NCBI GenBank assembly: GCA_022822005.1
Contig: JAJECO010000054.1
Location: forward strand, 96,108 to 160,107
Length of the DNA stretch: 64,000 nucleotides
Direction of reading: 5' to 3'
From: Candidatus Poribacteria bacterium
GTDB lineage: Bacteria; Poribacteria; WGA-4E; PCPOR2b
Positions within the stretch are counted from its first letter, which is position 1. Every line of letters begins with the position of its first letter. Below, piece by piece: positions 32,418-40,618 of the stretch. The position numbers and the translations under genes were made by a program. The notes beneath the pieces are model-generated. The model saw nothing but the letters and a program-made list of their open reading frames with translations. It was not told where the DNA came from and made no database searches.

Positions 32418-33566
32418 CTAATACCTGACATCAATACCTTTGGCTTCAAGGATCGGCACATCAGCGGTGATTGTCTTTGAGCTCAGGGGGTTTGATAGAA
32501 TGGTTAGTTCTTTGAGATTTGTTAATTCCAGCAGGGACGATAGGTCTGATATGCAGTTGTGAGAAAGCCCTAGTTCTTTCAGGTTGGTTAGTCCTACCAA
32601 GGGCGATGGATCCAAGACTTGGTTACCGTAAAGGCCCAGTTCCTCTAGATTTGTTAGCTCCACCAACGGCGACAGGTCCGATATCTGATTGTCGGTAAGT
32701 CCTAAAAGTTTCAAATTGGTCAATTTTGGGAGAGGTGGGAGGTCTGATATCTCGTTTTCACCAAGTAGCAAAGTTTCAAGCTGGGAGAGTTCTGCCAAGG
32801 GCGACAGATCTGAGACCCGGTTACTCATGAGCCATATTGACCTCAGATGTATCAATCCCGCCAAGGGCGATAGGTCCGACACCTCGTTGTCGGTAATGTA
32901 TAATCTCTGTAAATTTACCAATCCCGCCAAGGGTGACAGGTCCGATATACGGTTAACATCAAGTTCCAGCTCTTCCAGATCTGTTAGTCCCGCAAGGGGT
33001 GATAGGTCTGATACTTGGTTCCTGAAAAGATTTAAATCTCTCAATTTTGTTAATTCGATGAGAGGTGATATGTCTGCTATCCCACTCTCGCTAATGCTCA
33101 AGGAGTCCAGACTTGTCAATTCTGCGAGGGGTGATAAGTCCGATAGCGGATTGTTGCTGATATTAAGGGACTCTATGTTTGTTAATCCAGCTAAGGGTGA
33201 TAGATCTGTCACGCCGCTCTCGCTAATATCTAAGAGTTTCAGATTTGTTAGTCTTGCAAGGGGTGATAGGTCCGACAGTTGATTGGACCGAAGGTGTAGG
33301 CTTATTAGGTTAGTGGCAAACTCAAGACCGGTTAGCTCGCGGATATTAGCTCGACTCGCTCCAAGACCCGTCAAGGTCGCCATATCAACGTTCGTGATTA
33401 TAGCACCCGTAGGCTTGTCGAGGGCACGCTCAATTGCACTGCGGAGGTTAGCGTCCGGTATGTTGACCGGTTTCGGGGGAGACGGGATTTTCGCGTACCC
33501 AATCCATGCAATCCCTAGCGCGAGTAACATGATGAGCAGTGTGGAGCGACGCGATAAGCGTAACAT
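32418..33566 (-). CDS. Leucine-rich-repeat exported protein (internalin-like), copy 2
   Basis: A 382-residue exported paralogue of the LRR lipoprotein at 31234-32385, 32 bp upstream of it. The N-terminus is LLIMLLALGIAWIGYAKIP: the lipobox cysteine of copy 1 is replaced (IGYA against FGCT), so this copy is probably a secreted or anchored protein, not a lipoprotein. It has the same cap (IPDANLRSAIERALDKPTG) and 13 LRRs. Substitutions cluster at the solvent-exposed x positions of LxLxxN, as expected if binding faces diverged. AGGAGG lies upstream of the ATG. Confidence 0.88.
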   Translation of the reverse strand: MLRLSRRSTLLIMLLALGIAWIGYAKIPSPPKPVNIPDANLRSAIERALDKPTGAIITNVDMATLTGLGASRANIRELTGLEFATNLISLHLRSNQLSDLSPLARLTNLKLLDISESGVTDLSPLAGLTNIESLNISNNPLSDLSPLAELTSLDSLSISESGIADISPLIELTKLRDLNLFRNQVSDLSPLAGLTDLEELELDVNRISDLSPLAGLVNLQRLYITDNEVSDLSPLAGLIHLRSIWLMSNRVSDLSPLAELSQLETLLLGENEISDLPPLPKLTNLKLLGLTDNQISDLSPLVELTNLEELGLYGNQVLDPSPLVGLTNLKELGLSHNCISDLSSLLELTNLKELTILSNPLSSKTITADVPILEAKGIDVRY

Positions 33567-33604
33567 GATATCCTCCTATTTTGGGCAAGATGGTTCTGAG
33601 ACGG

Positions 33605-33833
33605 GTTGTTGTCAGACGAAATTCACTCCGTTAGTTGAGCACAAGCAATTTAGATGCCGCTGCTATCTCGATTCCCCGGAAGAAATTGCAAAAAAAACCG
33701 AGTTCTTCGGCAAACTCGCTCTCTGAGTGATTTTGGAATTGCTTTTGGGAGGAACTGCTATTACAAGGGGCAACCTCACTCAGAAGGGCGGTGTCGAAAA
33801 TATGCCACTCTGTCGTTGCAAAAATGCTACACC
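33605..33833 (+). repeat. Dispersed non-coding element, copy 2 (partner at 3261-3639)
   Basis: Gene-free stretch between the LRR genes and the DUF58 gene. It shares block order with 3261-3639 and contains an AAACCGAGTT unit. No open frame with coding character was found here. Confidence 0.55.
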
Positions 33834-33897
33834 ATCAAATAACTTATGGCGTAACGAATACAGAACCAGTCTATTCATTTCTGTTTAGGTTGGATTA

Positions 33898-34800
33898 TCA
33901 GATTAACCCCTCCCGTTTGGCGAGATAGGCGGAGAGGGCGTAATCAACGGGGGTTGCGGTGTCGATTGTGTTATAGTCGATGTCGGATCTACTCAGTTCT
34001 AACTTATAGTGGTTGATGAAATCGTGCAGATGGCTGAGGTAGCTTTCGCGGATCGCCTGTGGCGTTGCGATGACCTCTTCGTCCGTTTCAGCATCGACGA
34101 AACGCGCCACGCGATCAAAAGCGAATTCTAACTCCTGATTGTCTAAAATATGAAAGACAATCACCTCATGTCCGTCATAGCGGAGATGTTCAAGGGCTTT
34201 CACAACCGCGTTGGGATCGTCCTCATAGAGATCGGAGATCAGGATAACCAATCCGCGTTTGGTGAGGCGTTCGGCGATCTGGTGGATGGGCTCCCCCATG
34301 TGCGTGAGTTTATTGGTCTGGATCCGTTCAAGCGTCAGAAGAATTGCGTGGAGATGGGCGGGAGAACTTCGGGCGGGTAGGTATTCGTGGAGTTTTTCGT
34401 CAAAGTAGGCGAATCCGACGGCGTCACGTTGCTTCGCCATGAAGTAGGCGATTGATGCAATAAGGTAGCTGGCGTATTGCAACTTCGTCAGTTCGCCGGA
34501 ACCGTAGTTCATTGATTCGCTGGTGTCGAGTAGGAGGTAGCAGTTTAGGTTCGTTTCTTCTTCAAACTGCTTGATGTAGTACCGATTGGTTCGTCCATAG
34601 GCTTTCCAGTCGAGATGTTTGATATCGTCGCCGGGCATGTATTGTCGGTACTGCGCGAACTCGACACTGAAACCGTGATAGGGGCTTTTGTGGAGACCTG
34701 AGATAAATCCTTCGACGACAGATTTCGCAATGAGTTCGAGGTTGCCAATTTTTGCCAGAGCGGCGGGATCCAGATAACGTTGCCCTTCTCGACTTTGCAT
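33898..34800 (-). CDS. DUF58 / VWA-like domain protein
   Basis: A 300-residue cytoplasmic protein of the DUF58 family. The N-terminus reads KSVVEGFISGLHKSPYHGFSVEFAQYRQYMPGDDIKHLDWKAYGR, the DUF58 signature; it continues with FEEETNLNCYLLLDTSESMNYGS, the VWA-type metal-adhesion motif DxSxSM, and ends in the DLYED and HILDNQELEF strands. DUF58 proteins usually partner a MoxR ATPase and transglutaminase or VWA proteins in envelope-related chaperone systems. No moxR lies nearby here, so its partner must be elsewhere. It is downstream of the RsbU-like phosphatase gene on the same strand, 85 bp away. Confidence 0.9.
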   Translation of the reverse strand: MQSREGQRYLDPAALAKIGNLELIAKSVVEGFISGLHKSPYHGFSVEFAQYRQYMPGDDIKHLDWKAYGRTNRYYIKQFEEETNLNCYLLLDTSESMNYGSGELTKLQYASYLIASIAYFMAKQRDAVGFAYFDEKLHEYLPARSSPAHLHAILLTLERIQTNKLTHMGEPIHQIAERLTKRGLVILISDLYEDDPNAVVKALEHLRYDGHEVIVFHILDNQELEFAFDRVARFVDAETDEEVIATPQAIRESYLSHLHDFINHYKLELSRSDIDYNTIDTATPVDYALSAYLAKREGLI

Positions 34801-34885
34801 CGATTTTGTCCTTTGGAGCGAAAGGTCGTCCGCTTGGACGAGGAGACCACTCCCCTACGCGAAAACGGCCGATTCTCAACTTGGG

Positions 34886-36700
34886 CTATGACACCTTTTT
34901 AAGCACCATCAATGTCAAGTCATCAAACTGCTCGGCTTCCCCCTGAAATGCCATAACGTCGTCGTAAATGGCTTGGCATATCTGATCCGCACTTTCGTTT
35001 TTCACCCGTTGTGCAACTGCTTCCAAACGTTCCTCTTCATACAGTTCTCCATCGGTGTTTACGGTTTCCGTCACCCCATCGGTGTAGAAAAGCACAACGT
35101 CCCCGCTGCCGAGTTGGGTCGTCTCCTGCTCAAATTCTGAGATTTCGGATAGGACATCGTTAGGAAACATGCCCAGCATCACCCCACCTTTTTCCAGTTC
35201 GTCACAACCTCCCTCGCTCCGGATGACGAGCGGGTAGTTGTGTCCGGCGTTGATTGAAGTAATCTGATCCGTTTCTGGATGTAGTTGAGCGTAGAAGAAT
35301 GTGGCAAATTTGCCGGACGTACTGCTTGCGTATAGCAGTGAGTTAAGTGCTTCCGCCATACTCGGCAAATCTTCTTTTCGTGTTACCTCTGAGTGCAATC
35401 CCGCTCGCAGGGTCGCCATGAGCAGCGCAGCCTGCATCCCTTTACCGGAAACGTCGGCGATTGCAAGGCCCCACGTATCGTTTGCATCTGGGAGGCAGTC
35501 GTAGTAGTCGCCGCCGACACCGCCGCGCGGAAAATAAAGCCCCGTTGCCTCATAGCCGGAGATATCGGGGAGTGTATCAGGGATTAGATTCTGCTGAATC
35601 TTTGCTGCTTCATCCATCTCCGCCTGTAGTTGACGTCCTTCCAGTGCTTCTTGGTAGAGTTGTGCGTTTTCGATCGATACGCCCGCTTGATTGGCGAAAG
35701 CTTCGAGCAGAACCCTATCTTCGTCAGTAAAATCCGGAGTAGTACCCCCTCTCCCTTCTTTATCTGCGACGATCAACACGCCCAACGTTTCTTCGCGTCC
35801 ACGCATGGGGACCGCCATCAGATTTCTACGACCAAGCAAGCCCTCTACTTCATCATTGGAAATCAGCGTTTCACCCTCTTGGGTAGCAACTTGAGCGATG
35901 GGGGTGAGTGCTGACGAGGTCTCCTGATCCGTTTGTAGGGGAATCGATAGATTTTCCAGTTGGGTGTTGGCTTCCGGCTCAAGAGCAAAAAGGGATTTCA
36001 TTTCAAGCCGTTGTGTGATTGGATTGATGAGCAACAGTCCCCCCGCGCTTGCGTCTAATAATGTGATCGCATGTGTTACCACCTCTTCCTGCACAGCCTC
36101 TGTATCGAGCGATTTGCATATTTGGGTGGCGGTGTCAGAAAGCATGAAAAGACGGAACTGTTCAGCACGGGTTTTATCCACCAAGCGCGAGTAAGCGATT
36201 GCAACGGAGATCTGGTTTGCCAGCACCGGCAAGAGCTCCCGATTCCAGTCTTCCAAGTTATCCTGTGTTCTGAAACTGCCCAGACTGACAACCCCCAGAA
36301 ACTCATCGCGTATCTTGAGGGGTGCCCATAAATTGGCACCGAGGTGTTCCAATTGAGGTTGGACTGGGTTAAGGAAGTTCTCCAAGGTAGGCGGTGGGTT
36401 AGAGATATCAATGGTCGAAGATTCAAGTATCGCCGCGATGTCGTCGTGATTGACTGGAATGCTCAACGATTCGTCCTTGACATTAATCGCCGCTTCGACT
36501 GCGAGACAATTTTCGGCGGGCTGATAGAGCAGAATTGCGCAACTGGTTACTTGCAATGTACCGTGGATGATTCGCAGATAAGTCCGACTCGATACATTAA
36601 AGTTACCGCGCCCAGAGATAATTGTCTCACCCAGTTGTTCAAGTTCAGACAGGCTAAAAATCAGTCGTTGTATTGTTTCTTCTGCGGAAACAGATTGCAT
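34886..36700 (-). CDS. GAF-domain PP2C/SpoIIE serine phosphatase (RsbU-like)
   Basis: A 604-residue cytoplasmic sensor phosphatase. Two GAF domains occupy about residues 20-170 and 180-350 (LWAPLKIRDEFLGVVSLGS and LMAVPMRGREETLGVLIVAD mark their ends); a short coiled linker (EGRQLQAEMDEAAKIQQNLIP) leads into a PP2C/SpoIIE domain at about 370-600. The metal-binding motifs are GGVGGDYYDCL, LAIADVSGKGMQAALLMA, INAGHNYPLV and GDVVLFYTDGVTET. It probably dephosphorylates the STAS protein encoded just downstream in partner switching. Genes read 37630 to 34886 on the minus strand: kinase, STAS, phosphatase, without a sigma factor. Confidence 0.93.
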   Translation of the reverse strand: MQSVSAEETIQRLIFSLSELEQLGETIISGRGNFNVSSRTYLRIIHGTLQVTSCAILLYQPAENCLAVEAAINVKDESLSIPVNHDDIAAILESSTIDISNPPPTLENFLNPVQPQLEHLGANLWAPLKIRDEFLGVVSLGSFRTQDNLEDWNRELLPVLANQISVAIAYSRLVDKTRAEQFRLFMLSDTATQICKSLDTEAVQEEVVTHAITLLDASAGGLLLINPITQRLEMKSLFALEPEANTQLENLSIPLQTDQETSSALTPIAQVATQEGETLISNDEVEGLLGRRNLMAVPMRGREETLGVLIVADKEGRGGTTPDFTDEDRVLLEAFANQAGVSIENAQLYQEALEGRQLQAEMDEAAKIQQNLIPDTLPDISGYEATGLYFPRGGVGGDYYDCLPDANDTWGLAIADVSGKGMQAALLMATLRAGLHSEVTRKEDLPSMAEALNSLLYASSTSGKFATFFYAQLHPETDQITSINAGHNYPLVIRSEGGCDELEKGGVMLGMFPNDVLSEISEFEQETTQLGSGDVVLFYTDGVTETVNTDGELYEEERLEAVAQRVKNESADQICQAIYDDVMAFQGEAEQFDDLTLMVLKKVS

Positions 36701-36810
36701 CTCTTAATTACCTCGGCTCGATTGGTTGGGATTGATGATTTATCCCAGCGTGCGATGGTGTGGATTGGTGTTATCCGTTGATCTAGCGCATCTGTGTCCA
36801 GCCAATCCAA

Positions 36811-37155
36811 TTACAGGTTAGCAGTTGCAGACGCCTCATCGGAATGGAGCTCAGCGTGTTGAGCAAGCCCCATCATTTTGAAAGTTCGCTCGATGACGGG
36901 CGTTAAATGACAGAAATGCACCGATCCCCCGTGCTCTTGAAGGTATTCAATAATCTCAATCAGGATAGAGATACCGATACTGTTAACCAGTCGTGTTTTC
37001 TCAAGGTTGATTACAAGTGTATTGTATCCTTGATTCATAAGGTCTTTGGCGGTTTCGGCAAGTTTTTCGCCTGTGGGACCGTTCAGATATCCATCAGTTT
37101 CAATAACAGCGTAACCCTCTTCGGTACGTGTACTGACATTAAAAGATGATGCCAT
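36811..37155 (-). CDS. STAS-domain anti-sigma factor antagonist (RsbV-like)
   Basis: A 114-residue single STAS domain: VSTRTEEGYAVIETDGYLNGPTGEKLAE, then LVINLEKTRLVNSIGISILIEIIEYLQ. The serine in NSIGIS is the phospho-acceptor of the family. In its unphosphorylated form it binds the HATPase kinase and frees that kinase's target. It lies between the kinase gene (37211-37630) and the phosphatase gene (34886-36700), a complete partner-switching trio. Length is normal for the family. GGAGG lies upstream of the ATG. Confidence 0.93.
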   Translation of the reverse strand: MASSFNVSTRTEEGYAVIETDGYLNGPTGEKLAETAKDLMNQGYNTLVINLEKTRLVNSIGISILIEIIEYLQEHGGSVHFCHLTPVIERTFKMMGLAQHAELHSDEASATANL

Positions 37156-37210
37156 TTGTTTCCTCCTTCATCAAGATTTTTGGGTGGTGACTGTGTTTTG
37201 CTATTTTTGA

Positions 37211-37630
37211 TTATATTCGTTTCTTCAGCATTGTGATGGTTGTACCCTCATCACTGCTGTCGATTTCCACTTCATCCATCATCTCTCGAATAATCTCCAA
37301 GCCCCACCCTCGTTTTTGCATAGCGCGAGCCCGAGCCTCTCCAGTTAACAGCTCGGTTTGCTCTGCGCCAAATCCAGTGCCGTGATCTGTAATTTTTAGC
37401 TCTAATTCACCATCTGTGAGGACGTAGGTGACTGTTACTTTACTGTCTCTGCTATTACTGTGTTCAAAAGCGTTGATGCAGGTTTCAATAATCGCCAATT
37501 GAATCTCATCGATATGAGTTTCCTCAAACTCCATGATTTCCGCGAGGATAGAAGCGGTATGGGCAGCGACTAATTCCATGTTCGGATGTATCGGAATGTT
37601 TAGAATCACTTCACGTTTTTCTTCTGCCAT
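37211..37630 (-). CDS. HATPase serine kinase / anti-sigma-like factor (RsbW-like)
   Basis: A 139-residue GHKL ATPase. The N-box is IIETCINAFEHSNS near residue 65, the G1 box LKITDHGTGF near 95, and the second glycine motif RGWGLEIIREMMDEVEI near 115. These proteins phosphorylate the STAS partner and sequester a sigma factor or another effector. No sigma factor gene is adjacent, so the output is unknown. Gene order RsbW, RsbV, RsbU on one strand supports a single signalling module. GGAG lies 7-8 nt before the ATG. Confidence 0.92.
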   Translation of the reverse strand: MAEEKREVILNIPIHPNMELVAAHTASILAEIMEFEETHIDEIQLAIIETCINAFEHSNSRDSKVTVTYVLTDGELELKITDHGTGFGAEQTELLTGEARARAMQKRGWGLEIIREMMDEVEIDSSDEGTTITMLKKRI

Positions 37631-37770
37631 TGGAGTCTCCTTCTTTATTGGGAATAGGCTGTGTTGCGTTTGTTACCCTTCGCAGCAAAATTGATCGGAT
37701 TAGATCCGGATAGGTAGCAGCCATTCAATTTTGCTAAAATTGGAACATTTTTTTATTAGACAAAGTTTGC

Positions 37771-38511
37771 TTATTTTAGGATTTTTGACACGGGGGCAAA
37801 ACGATATTTGAACAGGGTCCACCCTGCGCGAATGCCCTCCCGCCAGAATTGGAGTTTTTTCCCACCACGCTTTGTGCGTGGAAAATAGGAAATAGGCACC
37901 TCATGGATATGATAGCCTGCACGTAGCACCTTTGCTGTCACTTCTGGGCAAAATTCAAACCCTTGACCGATCAAATTGAGGCTGGCTATCAGGCTCGTAT
38001 TAAATGCCTTATAACAGGTTGCTTCATCAGTGATATGTACATGATACAACAGATTTGTGAAACTGGCAAGCATACGATTTGCTATGTATGTTTTCAGGCT
38101 TGCCCGTTTTTTACCGTTCAGGAATCTTGAACCGTAAACTACTTTGGAAATATCTTTTTGTAACGCTTCCAGGATTGGTATCAGATCTCTCGGGCGGAGT
38201 TCAAGGTCCGCATCTTGAATAACCACAAACTGACCGGTGACCTGTTCCAGTCCAAGCTGAATTGCCCCTCCTTTTCCTCGATTTTCTTTCGACTGTAGGA
38301 TCTTTAACCTCGGGTCATTGCGCATCTGTTCCAAGATCTCAGATGTCTCGTCGGTCGAACCGTCGTTGACGACAATGATTTCTTTGTCGATTGGTATTTC
38401 CTGAACTGCTTCAACAACCTGTCGAATCGTTTGCGCTTCGTTGAAGGCTGGGATAATGACCGACAGGATTGGGGAACGGTGTTCGGAATGTTCGCTCACC
38501 GATTGTCTCAA
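37771..38511 (-). CDS. Family 2 glycosyltransferase (DPM1-like polyprenyl-phosphate transferase)
   Basis: A 246-residue GT-A glycosyltransferase: LSVIIPAFNEAQTIRQVVEAV, IDKEIIVVNDGSTDETSEIL, KENRGKGGAIQLGLEQVTGQFVVIQDADLELRP (DAD catalytic metal motif) and GFEFCPEVTAKVLRAGYHIHEVPISY. This is the pattern of dolichyl-phosphate-mannose-synthase-like enzymes that load sugars on polyprenyl phosphate for GT-C transferases. No C-terminal membrane helices are present. Its start codon directly abuts the stop of the SDR gene, so the two are translated from one transcript starting at the promoter near 39530. Confidence 0.9.
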   Translation of the reverse strand: MRQSVSEHSEHRSPILSVIIPAFNEAQTIRQVVEAVQEIPIDKEIIVVNDGSTDETSEILEQMRNDPRLKILQSKENRGKGGAIQLGLEQVTGQFVVIQDADLELRPRDLIPILEALQKDISKVVYGSRFLNGKKRASLKTYIANRMLASFTNLLYHVHITDEATCYKAFNTSLIASLNLIGQGFEFCPEVTAKVLRAGYHIHEVPISYFPRTKRGGKKLQFWREGIRAGWTLFKYRFAPVSKILK

Positions 38512-39303
38512 TTATAACAACCCCTTTGACATACCGCCATCCACTTGGATAGTGGTGCCGGTGATATAACTTGCGCGGCCGGAGGCGAGGAACACGACAA
38601 GATTAGCGAATTCCGTGGGGTCGCCAATCCGACCGAGTGGTATATCTTGGTTCATATTTGCAAGGGCTTCCTCATACGTGATACCCGCTTCCTCTGCCCT
38701 CACAGTAGCTAATTGTTTAATTCGATCGGTAAAGATAACCCCCGGACAGACATTGTTTACAAGAATATTGTCAGCTGCAAGTTCGGACGCAAGCGTTTTG
38801 GCGAACCCGATGACGCCGGTTCGCGCCATGTTGGATAGCATCAATCCATCTACCGGCTGTTTGACGGAAATAGAGGTGAGGTTGATGATGCGACCCCCTC
38901 CTCGTGCCTTCATGCTTGGCACAACACCGCGGCACAGATTAATCGTGCTGAGTAGGTTGAGATGCAGGGCATCTTGGTAATCTTCGGGAGATAAATCTGC
39001 AAACCTGCCCGCCCTGGGACCACCGGCGTTACTGACCAGAATATCGATACCACCGAATCGATTGACGGTTTTATCAATCAGCCCGCTAACCTGATCAGGT
39101 TGGCTGACATCTGCGGGGACAGCCAAGACTTCCGTCCCTGTTTTCTCACGAATTTCGGCGGCTGTCTTCTCCAGTGTGTCCGCATCCCGCGCGCAGATGG
39201 TCACCTGCGCGCCCTCTTCCGCCAGACCGAGTGCGATGGCTCTGCCGAGCCCTTTGCTTGATGCTCCAACGAGTGCAACTTTATCCTTGAGTCCGAGATC
39301 CAT
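38512..39303 (-). CDS. Short-chain dehydrogenase/reductase (FabG-like)
   Basis: A 263-residue classical SDR. The cofactor motif is ALVGASSKGLGRAIALGLAE (the first glycine of TGxxxGxG is replaced by VGASSKGLG); the NNAG equivalent is VSNAGGPRAG; catalytic residues appear as LTSISVKQPVDGLMLSNMARTG. In that segment the usual YxxxK tyrosine and lysine are replaced by M-x-x-x-A around LMLSNMA, a variant of the catalytic tetrad seen in some FabG-like paralogues. The C-terminal VDGGMSKGLL is typical. Substrate unknown. AAGGAG lies upstream of the ATG. Confidence 0.85.
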   Translation of the reverse strand: MDLGLKDKVALVGASSKGLGRAIALGLAEEGAQVTICARDADTLEKTAAEIREKTGTEVLAVPADVSQPDQVSGLIDKTVNRFGGIDILVSNAGGPRAGRFADLSPEDYQDALHLNLLSTINLCRGVVPSMKARGGGRIINLTSISVKQPVDGLMLSNMARTGVIGFAKTLASELAADNILVNNVCPGVIFTDRIKQLATVRAEEAGITYEEALANMNQDIPLGRIGDPTEFANLVVFLASGRASYITGTTIQVDGGMSKGLL

Positions 39304-39367
39304 TAGTTCTCCTTATTGATACATTTTTTTATCCGATCTATGCCCGACGTTTCAAATAGTCAAAAAA

Positions 39368-39445
39368 TCACTGCTCGCAGCGGATTGACAAATCCGCTGT
39401 ACACGCGCAAAGATGGCTGGGGTATGTCTGTTCCAGCCGAGCGGG
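39368..39445 (+). repeat. Palindromic dispersed repeat, copy 1 (partner 60584-60703)
   Basis: Contains AGCGGATT-GACA-AATCCGCT, then ACACGCGCAAAGATGGCT and GCCGAGCGGG. The partner has AGTGGATT-GCCA-AATCCACT: a paired change on both arms, so the stem itself is maintained. It lies in the 5' leader of the SDR transcript. Confidence 0.65.
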
Positions 39446-39516
39446 GTCCGCCTTTACCTATTACTCATTACGCACTGTTCCTAAGAAAAACTCATATCTA
39501 TCTATAGCGAAAGGTA

Positions 39517-39545
39517 AATATATCATTACCTTAAAATTGTGTCAA
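39517..39545 (-). promoter_or_regulatory. Sigma-70 promoter for SDR-GT2 operon
   Basis: TTGACA (39540-39545), 17 nt, TATATT (39517-39522) on the minus strand, about 215 nt upstream of the SDR start codon. Confidence 0.65.
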
Positions 39546-39560
39546 CCTCAAATTAGCCGG

Positions 39561-40559
39561 TCACGGTTCAAGCATCACCTTACCTGCCTGACCATTGGCA
39601 AATTTGCTAAACGCCGTCTGTGCTTCAACAAGCGGGAAGTGATCGGTAACCATCCGTCCGATGGGTAAGCCACGCCGATACAGATCGAGCATGGCGGGAT
39701 ATTCCGAGTAGTGATAGAACCAACTCCCCATTAACGTGATGTCCTTCCGTATTAGATCGCGGCTTGGGCTGATTGGCAGCTCGCCCTGCTCGCCAACGCA
39801 CATGATTGTCCCCGCCACCGCAACCAAAGTGAAGGCAAGTCTGAGCGTCTCCGGGCGTCCAGCCGCCTCGATGCACTTGTCCACAAGCATACCGTGGGTA
39901 ATTTCTGTGATTGCCTCAAGGGGGTCGGCTTCCTTTGAGTTAATAGTGTGTGCGGCCCCGGCTTCCTTTGCGAGGGAGAGTCGATAGTTGTTGATGTCAA
40001 TGACTATCACTTCCGCACCGAGGAACGATTGCACGATCGTATTTCCAAGCCCCACGGGACCTGCACCCAAAACGCATACAAAATCTCCGCCTTTGGTGTT
40101 AAGGCGTTGACTGACGCGATAAGGCACTCCACAGCCATCGCCGGTCAGAAGCACACCTATATCAAACGGGACATCTTCAGGTAGGTTGAGACAAACATGG
40201 TCTGGGACGGCGAGACGCTCCGCATGGGTTCCCGTGCCACCGCCGCCTATATGGTTGCGGCAATAGGTATATTTTCCAACGGAACACCACCGACACTCCC
40301 CGCACCCCCGAACGGCGTGGACACCAACGCGATCCCCAACCTTGAATTTTGTTGACTGACCCGCGTCGATGACTTCTCCTGCGACTTCGTGACCGCCATT
40401 GGATTCATGAGGGATTGGACTGCGGTAACCGTGCATCTCGCTCCCACAGATTCCTGACGCCTTAACCTGAATCAGTAGATCGTTCTTATAGGTGAGTATT
40501 GGTTCGGGGTATTCTTTGATGGTGACTGATTCGTTTCCCAAGAGTTGGACACCAAGCAT
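39561..40559 (-). CDS. Zinc-dependent alcohol dehydrogenase (MDR family)
   Basis: A 332-residue medium-chain dehydrogenase. I start at the ATG at 40559, which has GGGAG 7 nt upstream; an earlier in-frame ATG lacks one. Catalytic zinc ligands are C-G-S in SGICGSEMHGY and H in GGHEVAGEV; structural zinc is held by CGECRWCSVGKYTYC near residue 90. The NAD(P) fold is VCVLGAGPVGLGNTIVQSF with the acidic EVIVIDINNYRL. The fold and ligands resemble sorbitol or threonine dehydrogenase-like enzymes; substrate unknown, probably a sugar alcohol or polyol given the surrounding catabolic genes. Confidence 0.92.
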   Translation of the reverse strand: MLGVQLLGNESVTIKEYPEPILTYKNDLLIQVKASGICGSEMHGYRSPIPHESNGGHEVAGEVIDAGQSTKFKVGDRVGVHAVRGCGECRWCSVGKYTYCRNHIGGGGTGTHAERLAVPDHVCLNLPEDVPFDIGVLLTGDGCGVPYRVSQRLNTKGGDFVCVLGAGPVGLGNTIVQSFLGAEVIVIDINNYRLSLAKEAGAAHTINSKEADPLEAITEITHGMLVDKCIEAAGRPETLRLAFTLVAVAGTIMCVGEQGELPISPSRDLIRKDITLMGSWFYHYSEYPAMLDLYRRGLPIGRMVTDHFPLVEAQTAFSKFANGQAGKVMLEP

Positions 40560-40618
40560 CTGATTTCTCCCAATAGTGGTTGGCGGCACTGCATTTCTAC
40601 GTCGGGTGCCGGGGTTGT

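Noticed and set aside
31265..33282. Plus-strand frames opposite the LRR genes
   Set aside because: Repetitive shadows of LRR codons, without ribosome binding sites or known domains.
31300..33300. Regular DNA repeats that might be a CRISPR array
   Set aside because: 66-nt period equals 22-residue LRRs and the frame stays open; no spacers or cas genes.
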